From Wuchereria bancrofti (Eukaryota; Nematoda; Chromadorea; Rhabditida; Onchocercidae): a stretch of DNA of 64,000 nt. The position numbers and the translations under genes were made by a program. Under the pieces are notes generated by a model. It saw nothing but the letters and a program-made list of their open reading frames with translations, did not search any database and was not told the DNA's origin. Shown here piece after piece: positions 51,798 to 64,000 of the stretch (positions within the stretch are counted from its first letter, which is position 1; each line of letters starts with the position of its first letter). The stretch is from assembly GCA_005281725.1 (NCBI GenBank), contig SSBO01000001.1:9793334-9857333 (forward strand). The letters run 5' to 3'.

Positions 51798-54700
51798 ATG
51801 GATTCCACAGTTCTATTTCTCTCCATTTTACCACTGATAACTCTCTTGCTAATGATATGGTATGTTTTATTTGTATAAGTAAAATCAAATTTGCTTTTGT
51901 GCTTTGATTTCTTTATCAGACATCATTAAGCTTGTTGAACCATTCATCCATCACTTGTAATTCTTAATCACTGATATATCATTCACTGAAATAAGTTGAA
52001 ATAATTTCCGACATTTAAGAGTGTGTGGAATTATGGAGTATGAATTAGGTATGTTGTTTATTTCTTAAAACTTGCATAGTAATATAACTTGATACCTAAT
52101 TTTTTCAGATATATCGATTGAAATATTGCACATTTCATTTTCAATCTTTAATAAATAATTGGCAGAGTATATTTGTTAGAGGAAAATTTGCTTTTGTTCA
52201 TCTCCTCCTTGCTATTCATTTTTTTTTTTTTTTTTTTTGCATTTAACAATGTTTTTATGTTTTGATTTTCTCTTGCTTTAATGGATATTTGTATAAGTGA
52301 AGGATATTTTTAATTGGGCAATAAGTTTAACTCATGTTTCTGTATTTGCTAAGTTATTTAGATTTATTCTTGGTTAATGCATATTTGACTATTTAATCTA
52401 CGTCATTTTTCAGTTTACATTTTTTTGGATAACATTTTCCAGGTTTCGAATACGAAAACATCGTGATGTAATAGCATTCTTTCATCCATATTGTAATGCT
52501 GGTGGTGGCGGTGAACGCGTTTTATGGTGCGCTATCAATGCCATGCAAAAGAAGTAAGTATCTGGTCAAAAAGATTTTATCAAATATCAAGTGGACAAAC
52601 AAAAAGAAAAAAAAGGAAGAAAAAGAAAAAAGAATGAGAAATTAATCGTTACTAAGATGGCTCAGTGAATGACTTTTAGGTTGTTATTCTTGTTACTTTT
52701 CCAAGAAGTTAAATTTGTAATTCGTGAAGTTTTCTATATAAACCGATTTTATCTCTGAAATCATTCTCAGTTTTGCACTACTATCTTGGCAGTTAAACAT
52801 ATTTTAAGTACATTCTAAAACGAACTTTTTTCAGGCATGGCGAAAAATATCGATATGTGGTTTATACTGGTGATGTGGATGTAACACCTCAAAAAATCTT
52901 GCAAAAAGCAAAAGACTGCTTCGATATCAAAGTTATTGATAACAATTTGCAATTCATCTATCTTCGGTACTTTTTTTTTACAGGAAGAAATATTACGTTA
53001 AACAGGAGCTAAATCTAAGAGCAAATGGTTGTAACCTGTGATAGATGTAACACCTCAGAAAATCTTGTCTGATTAATTATAATTTTGACTGTTATAACCC
53101 AAATTAAACATTATAGTTTATGGAAGTTATTTCTGCATTCTGCGCTTCATATCATACTTATTTTGTTGATTAACAGTAATCTTTGTCTAAACTCACATGA
53201 AAATTTTCAGAGATGAGCAATGAAATATGTAATTTCATTTAATTTTGAAATAGCTAATGAAACATGCATTAAATCTTTTTTTTTTTTCTATTTGTAGTAC
53301 ACGACCTTGGTTGGAGTCGAACAATTATCCATTTTTGACGTTGTTGCTTCAAAATTTGGCGGGTTTGCTAGTTGGCGTTGAAGCGTTGTTCCGGTACAAT
53401 CCACTTGTTTTCATCGACACAATGGGATATCCGTTTACGTTACCGTTGTTCAGGTTGCTATTAACCTTTATCGCAATTCAATATTTATTTTTTTTGTTCC
53501 TTTTAATGCACAAAAAAGGATGAAAGCAAAACAGAAATGAATGTCTCAATTTTTACAGTTGATACAAAAGTATTTTCTGAGGTATAAAATAGTGCAAAAT
53601 ATTATGACATAGCAGGTGACATTTTGTAGAGAGATGCTGAAGTTTCACGTCCTCATAGAATCTACAGTCATATCACATGTTGATAAAGGCCTCGATTGTT
53701 CTTGTTAGTAAAAATTAAACAAATTTTGATAGATTGATGACTTTTTCTTATTTTGGACTTGTTTTGAACAGAAATAATATGTTGAATAGTGCTTTGACAA
53801 GAATAAATAATATATGAATAAATGTTTTTTGCAGATGGCTTGCTGGATGCAATGTTGCTTGCTATGTGCACTATCCTGTTATTTCTCGTGGTTAATTTTA
53901 TTTTCATTTTGTACTTTCATTTTTTTTTTTTTTTTGTTGCTTTCCGAATATGCTTTGTTTCTGATAATGAATATCTCATTTAGAAATGATGAAATTGGTG
54001 AAATCATCTGAACCGTCTTACAATAATGCACATTGGATAGCGAAAAACCAATTCTTTACCTATTGCAAGTTGGTATATTATCGTATATTCGCCGTATTCT
54101 ACTTCCTCAGTGGTATCTGCAGTAAAGTTATTATGGTTAATGGCACGTAAGTATTTGATTTATTATTTCTACTTATATGTTATTGTTTTCAGTTACTTAA
54201 GCAGTTGAAACGTTAATATAAACGAAGAAAGATTAGCAAGTTAATATATAGCATTTAACAATAATCTTTTATAGAGACTAGTTCAAAAAAAATGAAAATA
54301 TGCATATTAGTCATTCCTTGAATGAGATATTCGGTTTATTGATTTAGGAAATCGTTATGTTGCGATTGTTTTCTTTTTCTTTTCTCTTCGCAAAACAATA
54401 ATTTATGCGTCATTAGATTAACCATAATATCACAATCTCGAATTTAACAAGAGTATCCAATTTACTTGTCTAACATTTGAAGCTAGTTATTAAATTTAAA
54501 ACTTCAGCTGGACTCGTGATCATATTGTGGCATTGTGGGGCGTTGACGATCGGACATACCTCGTCTATCCACCGTGTAATGTTGATAACATGCTCAGGTT
54601 TCTTTACTGTTTATTTGTTAAGGATAGAAGTGGAAAGGAAGCCTCAAAGCATTGGATAACAAAGCGGTATGGGTATCAGATTGGTGTTATGTAGCGAAAG

Positions 54701-56138
54701 AGGGAATTTATTCGAAAGCTTAATGGATAGTATTGTTTTTCCTTTTTTTGAGGATCAATTCCAAGGCAGAAAAATTGCTGAGGGAGGAGAGAAGAGTGCA
54801 GATGTTATCAATTGGACAGATTAGACCCGAAAAAGATCATCGATTACAGATTTGTTTCTTAGCTAAATTGAAAAAACGATTATTGAAAGAAAATCTGAAC
54901 TACAAGGTTGATTTTCTATATTACAATATCCGATTTCGTTATCACCATTAACACAATGCAAATTTAAGTGGAGATTTTGTGAAATTTCCATTGACTCTAA
55001 AATCTGTCATTACAAATGATTTCTCTATACTTGAATTGAGAACAAAGGAGCCTTGAAATATGATTATGAAACTGTTGTAGATTCGATTAGTTATATGTGG
55101 TGGATGTCGTGATATGGACGATGTTCAACGTGCCAAAGATTTGCAACTATATGCAGAAAATATGGGCCTTAGCAATGATGACTTAGAATGGGCACTTAAT
55201 GCGCCTATCGATAAAGTAGAAGCACTACTTGAAGTAATAGGATTTTTGTACTTACGTAATCTTTAAATATGACACCAAAATTAGTGATAGTTCAAATATA
55301 TAATAATTTAAAATTAAGGAATCACTGATTGGTATTCATACTATGCAAAATGAACATTTTGGTATATCTGTTGTGGAAGGTATCGCTGCTGGCCAAATTA
55401 TGATCGCTCACAATTCAGGTTAATTTACTGTATCTCGTATGCCCTTTTTTTTTTCTTTTTTGAGTTAGAAATTAACAAATTTTAATAATGCATGATAATT
55501 AACAGTTACAGGTGGGCCTAAACTAGATATATTGAATGCAAATGCCGTCGGAAGCAAAACTTTAATTGGTCTGCTAGCAGCGAGTGTGCATGGTAAGCGA
55601 GTGTTCTTGCATTTCTCTAATTTTTTAATGAAATTATCAAAACTATTTAGAAGAAAAAAAAAGATAAAGGCATATTCAAAATTGCAAAAAAATCCGAGAA
55701 AAAGTTTGATTGTTTATTGGTTTCTTACAACTTTCATTAAATACTGGTAGCGATGTGATTTGCGGGATTTATTTGAAAGTGAATAGGAAGTGAATAGAAC
55801 AGAGAGAACATTTAGTGAGAGAGAAAAAGTAAATGATGAGAGATAAAGTAGAATGAATGGGAAGAGATTTCAATAAATAATTTTATCGGTGATATGGTCG
55901 AAAATTGTTATTATAGCATTTTTTTTCTCTTTTTCACATTATTTGATTTATGGTTATATCGAAAATTTGTTCATTTTTAGATTTTGTGGACTGTACGCTA
56001 GAAATAATACGAATGAGTCCGGAAGAACGCAGTTCAATACGTGATGCTGCACGTTCTTCAGTGAATCGTTTTACTGAAGCAAATTTTGAGAAAGGATGGA
56101 ATTCTGTGGTCGAGAAATTATTACCCATTTATGGTTGA
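51798..56138 (+). CDS. algn-11: ALG11, GDP-Man:Man3GlcNAc2-PP-dolichol alpha-1,2-mannosyltransferase
   Basis: Adds the fourth and fifth mannoses to the dolichol-linked N-glycan precursor on the cytosolic face of the ER. Twelve phase-consistent exons: 51798-51859, 52443-52553, 52835-52966, 53298-53453, 53835-53890, 53984-54146, 54508-54597, 54753-54906, 55081-55233, 55319-55418, 55512-55592 and 55981-56138. They encode 471 residues (human 492). Residues 1-20 are a membrane anchor followed by a basic stretch. [17 protein letters not shown] (~32-48) is the family signature. [10 protein letters not shown] (~144), YVHYP, YPPCNVD (~245), GQIRPEKDH (~282), GGCRD (~314) and the GT4 motif [11 protein letters not shown] with HNSGGPKLDI (~368-400) follow. 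All key blocks are present, so the enzyme looks intact. Exon 54753 uses TTTTTTGAG as acceptor, which is weaker than the others. Confidence 0.97.
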
Positions 56139-56313
56139 TAATATATTTGCCTTACAAGTTTTACATTTTTTTTTTAATTTTATGAAATTAAATAGACTTC
56201 AAATGTTCATCTTCATTTTTCATATTTCTTTCGCTTTCTCTTTCCTTTTTTTTTTTTAGTTCATTATACTGCTTTGGATCTTATTCTTATACTTGAGCAG
56301 GAGACTTTTTCTA

Positions 56314-56319
56314 AATAAA
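56314..56319 (+). terminator. Poly(A) signal candidate for ALG11
   Basis: AATAAA 176 nt after the ALG11 stop codon. Confidence 0.5.
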
Positions 56320-58061
56320 ACTAAAATAGTTACAGGTAATATTATTTGATCCCTGCCATTAGTCGTTGTAGATTATTGAAGATTTTTGGTTGCTTTTTTA
56401 TTTTTCATTCATTTCATTATCGCTTTTGCAAATTAGAACTTCTTTATGTTGAAATTTGTTCATAAAGATTAGAAATGAACCCATGTATTTGCTACGATTA
56501 TTGTTTACTCTTTTCCCATCCTATTAATTAAATTTTCAAGAAAAAGAGGGCAAGAAGGTAGGAGATGACGTAGGAAACATTCCGTGACATCACATTTGTC
56601 CTTTTTTAATAGCTTTATATCCCATCATGTAATCCATTTACGACATCAGTCAGCTGTGTACGTACACTCTTTTGTTCACTTTTTTTTCTAGCATTTTTTT
56701 TTTCTTTTCTAACATTCTTTGGTTTGTTTAGTTTTGCATAAATTTTATGAATAGGTTATTTTTCAAACAACTTCTTATGAAGTTAGTCTTTGTTTTACAC
56801 GAATTGCAAAGATTTTCTTAAATAGAACAATTACACACAGATCGGTTGTTCGAATCAGTTAAATATTTCTGTGGCGATAGTGCTTTTGAGTGAAGGAAAA
56901 ACGTAGAAAAAAAAAAATATAACAATGTGATTATTATTATATCTTTCATTTGGATGTATTATTTATTGACGAATTGCAGCATAAGATATTTACAATACAT
57001 GTAGCAGTGAAAATTTATGTTTTGATTATTTTATTTGAATTAGAATCCAGCATTTTATGTTGGATAAATTGGTACAAAATTCGTATATATTATGTATGAT
57101 TCACTTGGCTCAATTTTTGAATTGAAAGATTTAGTCATATATGTATGCATAATGAAGTCTATTTTCCTTTCTACATGTTTCTTGTTTGACTCCTCCCTAT
57201 TATATGAAAGTATATATGTATATATATACATCAGAATTAATTTTTAAATGAATAAATGGCAAATTAAATTGTATGAGTGCAGAGATTTGATCTGTATTTG
57301 AGGGACGTGTGTTTCTGACGTTTCATTTTTTTTTTCTTTGTTTTATTTTCGAAAATTCCAATTCCACTCACACGTCATAGCTCTTGATGATACGTGAAAA
57401 TTTATTTATGACTTGCATATTAAGTTTATGGTTAAAAAAAAAGATGATCTGATCTATGATTTTTTGGGTATTGATTTTTACGTACTTCCTTATTCGTCAA
57501 TAGACATCGATATTTTTTGGATTATTTTTTTGTTAACAATAGGTGAAAATGCAAGTTCTTGAGTGATTTTTAAGAAATGACCTGATTAATATGCAGATTT
57601 TTACCTAGATGTGCTTACCTTTTGTCTTTTAGCCATCTGGTAGTTGATACTATTAATTAGTAGGAAGAATGAACTAGAAGATTCCTAGTTTATTCTAGGA
57701 GACCGGTTTTGTTTGGCAAGAATCAATAGGAAATATGTAATTGTAAGTACTGATAGGTCAAAAAAGTTCGGATTAATGGAAAAAGAACTTTTAGAAAGGA
57801 AAATTTTGAGGATTGTATATAAATTCAATTTATTGGCATAATTTCCAGATCAATGACTACGGAAAAATCGGAGTTATTCTAATAGTGCTTTAGTTGAACA
57901 ACTGGTTGTAACTGTTTCAACTTCATTGTGATTTGAGCGTGATTTCCATCCATCTATCATAGATTTTAGATTTTTTAGCTCTGTGTAGTCTATCGATGTG
58001 GAACAGTTTGTGAACAGGAAGATTTAGCTTAGGCCATTATACATTATCGAGGATTTTGTCC
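56320..58061. other. Spacer between ALG11 and YKT6
   Basis: About 1.7 kb without a recognisable exon on either strand. It is A+T-rich with poly(T) runs and a TA-rich patch near 57211-57232. If ALG11 and YKT6 shared one transcript, this would be a long intercistronic region. An own promoter for YKT6 is equally possible. Confidence 0.5.
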
Positions 58062-58063
58062 AG
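58062..58063 (+). other. Candidate trans-splice acceptor of YKT6
   Basis: ATTTTGTCCAG ends here, 15 nt before the YKT6 ATG. Confidence 0.5.
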
Positions 58064-58078
58064 CTTTCTGGGCCATCG

Positions 58079-60187
58079 ATGAAGATTTTTTCAGTCCAAG
58101 TGCTTTATAAAGGCCCTGATGGCAGAGCAAAAACTCTCAAATCTGCTCATGACTTGAGTAGTTTCAGTTTCTTTCAAAGAGGTTCCGTTCAGGTTAGTTA
58201 ACTAACTACTGGATTTTTTTGCTCAAAACTATGTGGCCTCCGAAATGGTATAATGGGTTTCGACCATTCGTAATTCTCTTATTTTAAATTTAATGTTTTG
58301 TGGCCTGTAATTTAAAATAAGGGAAATAGGACTGTATGTTGTTTGCATGTTAAGTTGATTTGAATTGGACTAAAAAATATTTTGATGTAGAAGTATTTGT
58401 TCTCTTTCTTGGTTAAACTGATATAAATTAATTTGCAGGAATTCATGATTTTTACTGGAAAGTTACTGGTTGAACGTTCTGCCTTGTCAAGTCGAAGTTC
58501 TGTGAAAGAAAATGAATATTTTTGTCATACGTAAATTAAAATTTTTATTTCAATTAGATTTTTTTTTCTCTCTTTAAAATTTAGTCCATATCATAATTCC
58601 TAAACATTTTAGTATTTTTGAATGTCATGCCTCACACTTTAAAGTTGTTTTAGCACGAATGATTTAAGTTTTATTTCTCATCTCAAACAAAAACACATAG
58701 CTCATCTCACTGTAACAGATGACGAAAGCTTAATCTTATAACTTTTTTTGATCTTTAGATTTGTACGACAAGATGGCTTATCGGGCATTTGTATAACAGA
58801 TGCAGAATATCAGCAACGTGTCGCATTCACTATGTTACGTCGAATATTGGATGATTTTGCAACCAAAGTGTTATCAGTTCAATGGGTTTGTTCAACTTTT
58901 TTTTCTTCTTTCCTATGAAATCAGAGTCAATTGAACCAATATTCAGAGTTGGGTAATCGATGTGAAATTGATAACCTAGGATGTCTAGCTTGGAACTGAA
59001 GACAAGTGCAGTTATTAGTATAAACTTAGAAACTTATTAATAACTCCCAACAAAATTTTCGTTAATATTGGTTTATTGGTCATAGCTTCAGACGTTAATG
59101 TTTATTCAGCTGAAGCTCATATGAGCATAATAAACATGAAGCAATGCAGCAGCAGTAATTTATTTTTAAGTAATCCCACTTGATTGGAAAACTTCAGTAA
59201 CTTGCATATCATCTTTGATTGGACAGTAACTTTTGTTTTTTATCAGCTTTCGTTATGACGGAATAAATTTCAAAATAATTTTTGCATTCTTATCGAAATT
59301 ATAGTCAAGAAGAACCAGCATTCAGGATAAATATGGCGGGAAAATTTTGCGTTGCAAATTGTTTCCTATGTTGTTTGAAATAAATTTTCCACTATGAATC
59401 ACTTTTTGGAACTTTTTGGCATCCTCGCAATACTTCTAGATTGTGAGATAGAGAAATAAGAGCTTATAGATATTTGAATATTTGAAGCTTTTAACTTAAT
59501 ACAATGGAAAACCGTATTTTTTTGCTGCAGTATAGCAGTTACATCTGTATCGAATGTCGGATTATCTGTTGATGCACTACTTCTAGATTGTGAGATAGAG
59601 AAATAAGAACAGAACTGAAATGAAATTTTAATTTATGGAAACTGGAGATATTAAAATATTTTCAAATAGGAATTCTTTGTTATTTAGTGCTTCGACGTGA
59701 CGCTACTTCTTTTTGTTGCATACATCTGGAAGATAGTGCGTAATTTTCAGGCACAGATAAAAAATGAGAAAGATTGCACATATACAGGTTTACCGGAGCT
59801 ATTGATGAAATGGCAGAATCCTCGTGAAGCTGATGCGATGACTCGAGTTCAGGTCACCAATGAATTTCTTTGTTTAGATTTAATCAAATCTTTCGAAATT
59901 ACCAGAACAAATTTTCTGATTTCTCTTACATGCAGTAGAAATAAAATTTTTCTGCTCAACAATTTTGCTTTATCAGTCATTGCGATGGGATGTCATCAAT
60001 GTTGTAAATATATTTTCAGGAAGAAGTAGAAGAGACGAAAGTAGTATTACATAATACGATACAATCAGTACTGGAACGTGGTGAGAAGCTTGATGACTTG
60101 ATTGCTGCTAGTGAAGGCCTCTCCAATCAAAGTAAATTATTTTACACCCAGGCAAGAAAAATGAACAAATGTTGTAGCTGGACTTGA
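58079..60187 (+). CDS. ykt-6: YKT6, R-SNARE with longin domain
   Basis: Lipid-anchored R-SNARE acting in ER-Golgi, intra-Golgi, endosomal and autophagosome fusion. Five exons, all in phase: 58079-58192, 58439-58530, 58759-58885, 59751-59852 and 60020-60187. They give 200 residues (human 198). The longin domain covers about 1-130 (MKIFSVQVLYKG at the start, SSFSFFQRGSVQEFM ~28-42, RVAFTMLRRILDDF ~88). WQNPREADAMTRVQ links it to the SNARE helix (~142-190), whose zero-layer Arg is in SVLERGEKLDDL. The tail ARKMNKCCSWT keeps the paired cysteines that are palmitoylated and prenylated in the family, but the last residues SWT are unlike the usual hydrophobic-Met endings. The final exon contains CAGGCAAGA, which resembles a GC donor, but read-through gives the correct C-terminus. 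Confidence 0.97.
59431..59460. repeat. 30-bp exact direct repeat, copy 1 (YKT6 intron)
   Basis: Begins TACTTCTAGATTGTGAGATA and is identical to 59578-59607. Both lie in the intron 58886-59750. Confidence 0.9.
59578..59607. repeat. 30-bp exact direct repeat, copy 2 (YKT6 intron)
   Basis: Second identical copy, 147 bp downstream of the first, in the same intron. Confidence 0.9.
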
Positions 60188-60840
60188 ATGCTCGTGTTTC
60201 TTAAAATTCCATATATTTTTCTTGTTTTTGTTTTGATATGAACTGCTTTTTAAGATGATTTACCCTCCGCCTTGTAGTCTTTTTTTTTTATCATATTCTG
60301 AAGAATTGCAAGATTTTTTTATGATATTGAGTTACCATTAAACCGTATGTAAGCATCATGATAGAGATTTACGTTGGTAGTCATCACACTATTCCATTTA
60401 ATTCACTTGTTAGCAATTACAGCAAAATTTAATATCAAACTATTAAAAGTAATAAGAAGCCAGAAGAAAGTGTATTCTGTCTGTTTGGTTTATTTTTCTT
60501 GGGCTTTTTTCGGTTTTTTTCTTTTCTTTTTTTTTTGGAAATTCGAATCAAGTATTGTCACATATTATCAAGCTGGGAAGGAAAACATATGCTTCTTTAC
60601 TTTTCCTATCATCGTTATAAAATTTTTTCGTGTTTTTTGCTCTTTGTTTTTTTAAATTCCATTATTATTTTTTTCTTCGCATTCGTTGAGAAAGCTAATG
60701 TAAAGGAATTCTATGGAATTTTCCAGTTGTTTATATATTTTTATTATATTTTTTATTCTTTGTGAATTCATTTCTAGAAACGACATTTTTCGTATTTTTT
60801 AAAATTACAACTGTCTCGATTTTTCCCATGAATCCTGTTT
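60188..60840. other. Spacer between YKT6 and the small gene
   Basis: About 650 bp, T-rich, with no exon recognised. The frames at 60374-60765 are Phe-rich translations of poly(T)-rich DNA. No clear AATAAA was found after the YKT6 stop. Confidence 0.5.
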
Positions 60841-60845
60841 AGACA

Positions 60846-62103
60846 ATGAATAGTGCTGTAGCAGTCGTTAAATACTGGTAAGCAAATGTAAATTGATTAC
60901 AAATTTTCAAATTTATAATATTTTTTCATCGTTCGTGGGGAAATTTATCAAAGATGATTTTGAAGTTTTGTTTTATGATTTTTTTTAATGCTTAATATTG
61001 ATGTAATATTGCAACTATGTCTATCATTATTAAATCGCTAAATCTAGAGATTTGTTCTTGTCTTGTCAAAAATTTACTTAAAAGTAAGGGATGAGCTGAA
61101 AGATAAGCTCTCAAATCACCATATTTTCTATTGTTAACTTTATCTGAATTTCTTATTGTTCTTCTATGGTAATGAAATAATCTTATCAGCAAACTAGTCA
61201 AGATAACTAATCTTACTTCATCAAAGACATTTAGTACCATCCTAGAGAAATCATTAAAAAGTTATGTAAATGACAATAACGACAAGGATTTTGTTTTGAA
61301 AAGTGCTAACAATCTAAGAAGTTATGGATGAAAATTTGGGAAGTTTATAAAAATCTAATAATTATAATGAAATGTGCATATTTGAAGGTGCAAGATATTA
61401 TTCACAGAGTTTGAAATGACCGAGTGAGTGATCGTTCTTTCTATGTTTGAATTTTTTTTTTTTTTGTGATAAAGAGGCAGAAGAAATGCTGCCACATTTT
61501 TCTACAATTTAAGACTAATTTTAAAATTTTTTTTTCTCGAAAATTGTTAATTCTTTCAACTTTTTCTGTATTGCGCTTATCTATTCATTTTTTGTCTTGT
61601 TATATTGTCCTTTTTAATAAAAATTAAGATTTTAACTTTAGGGTAAAACATACACTATTCTTACGTGGGATTCCACAGTTGTTGCATGCAACACGCACTT
61701 CAGTTAGCTCAGTTTTATTAGGAGGTTTGGGAGGTGAGTTATTTACAAGCTATGTTTTCATTCTAGATTTCTGTCACATTCGTCTTTTGTCACCATATTT
61801 TTTTTTTTTTTTTTCATATAACTATGACCTCTCTTCTTTTTTATGTTGTATTTTGTTAGTGTTGTGCGCAATAATAAAGAAATTTGTTATTCATATCATT
61901 TGAAAGATTTTGCATTTTTTACATTAAGTTGTTTGGCAAATAGGAAATATTGAAAATAACTTATGTGTTATCATTCATCGCGAATGGATGAGATTGCAAG
62001 ATAAAAACTAAGAAAAATGAAGATATATAAATATATGTATTATCCTTGTGTATTGTTGAATTATTTTACAGCTAATTCTCAACTCCTCGTTTCTCAGTGT
62101 TAG
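60846..62103 (+). CDS. Putative 51-residue protein, three exons, unrecognised
   Basis: Exons 60846-60877, 61642-61733 and 62072-62103 join in phase (2+1, then 1+2) from ATG to TAG. They use canonical donors GTAAGC and GTGAGT and acceptors TTTAACTTTAG and TTATTTTACAG. An AG acceptor (60841-60842) lies 3 nt before the ATG. The product starts MNSAVAVVKYW, is basic and hydrophobic in the middle (KHTLFLRGIPQLLHATRTS), has a Gly/Leu run (VLLGGLG) and ends SQLLVSQC. The composition would suit a small mitochondrial or membrane protein, but no family was recognised. Its position between YKT6 and NMT, with a poly(A) signal shortly after the stop, supports a real transcript. A wrong last exon is possible. 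Confidence 0.5.
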
Positions 62104-62210
62104 TGTGATCATCATCTCTACTGCAACATCCACGTATTGTACGCTATCACTGTGACTGGAGTTTGGAATTGGTCAATCATCTCCTATTTAAGGAATAACG
62201 AACATTATTC

Positions 62211-62216
62211 AATAAA
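62211..62216 (+). terminator. Poly(A) signal between the small gene and NMT
   Basis: AATAAA 108 nt after the small-gene stop and 24 nt before the NMT acceptor at 62240. The order poly(A) signal, short spacer, acceptor is the arrangement seen inside nematode operons. Confidence 0.55.
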
Positions 62217-62239
62217 TTTTTTTTTTTTTGAAAGACCTT

Positions 62240-62241
62240 AG
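62240..62241 (+). other. Candidate trans-splice acceptor of NMT
   Basis: GACCTTAG ends here, 18 nt before the NMT ATG at 62260. Confidence 0.45.
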
Positions 62242-62259
62242 TCTTTTTCTTTCTGGAAA

Positions 62260-63999
<1,740 letters not shown>

Positions 64000-64000
64000 A

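Noticed and set aside
60150..60160. GC-AG intron at the end of YKT6 (CAG|GCAAGA)
   Set aside because: Reading through gives ARKMNKCC at the right distance, matching the family C-terminus, then a stop. No alternative terminal exon with a CC motif was seen.

Overview
This window is eukaryotic nuclear DNA, almost certainly from a nematode. Evidence: it is very A+T-rich. Its genes are split into many small exons (26-659 nt) with GT donors and short T-rich acceptors of the TTTTCAG/TTTNTAG kind. Most genes have an AG acceptor 3-20 nt before the start codon, the usual sign of spliced-leader trans-splicing. The encoded proteins are animal proteins with nematode-like divergence. A clade III (spirurid or filarial) worm would fit, but no diagnostic repeat fixes the species. 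All gene models were built by hand from exon phase and protein-family similarity, so boundaries may be off by a base or two.

Layout. (1) 1-1750: 5' part of a secreted or membrane leucine-rich-repeat protein gene (minus strand). (2) 1751-20936: about 19 kb with no convincing gene, holding microsatellites and short duplications. (3) 20937-26215 (minus): MPP10, the U3 snoRNP / small-subunit-processome protein, in 18 exons with an unusual ~310-residue basic, serine-rich N-terminal extension. (4) 27055-30720: a cluster of three different tandem repeats, ending in ~84 copies of a G+C-rich, CpG-rich 31-bp unit. (5) 30721-39487: gene-poor DNA. (6) 39488-48015 (plus): a voltage-gated potassium channel alpha subunit (Kv2/Shab-like, with T1, S1-S6 and pore). 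Its selectivity filter is divided over two micro-exons, one of which lacks an AG acceptor. (7) 48016-51797: intergenic. (8) 51798-64000 (plus): a tight same-strand cluster of housekeeping genes: ALG11 mannosyltransferase (ER N-glycan assembly), YKT6 R-SNARE (membrane fusion), an unrecognised 51-residue protein, and N-myristoyltransferase (cut by the right edge).

The cluster in (8) looks operon-like. The small gene and NMT are only 157 bp apart, with a poly(A) signal and a fresh acceptor between them, and ALG11/YKT6 adjacency appears to be shared with C. elegans (recalled, not checked). The gene products act in ribosome biogenesis, excitability, glycosylation, vesicle fusion and protein lipidation. 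They are not one pathway, so the arrangement is about transcription rather than a shared biochemical system. No complete mobile element, tRNA, rRNA or CRISPR array was recognised.
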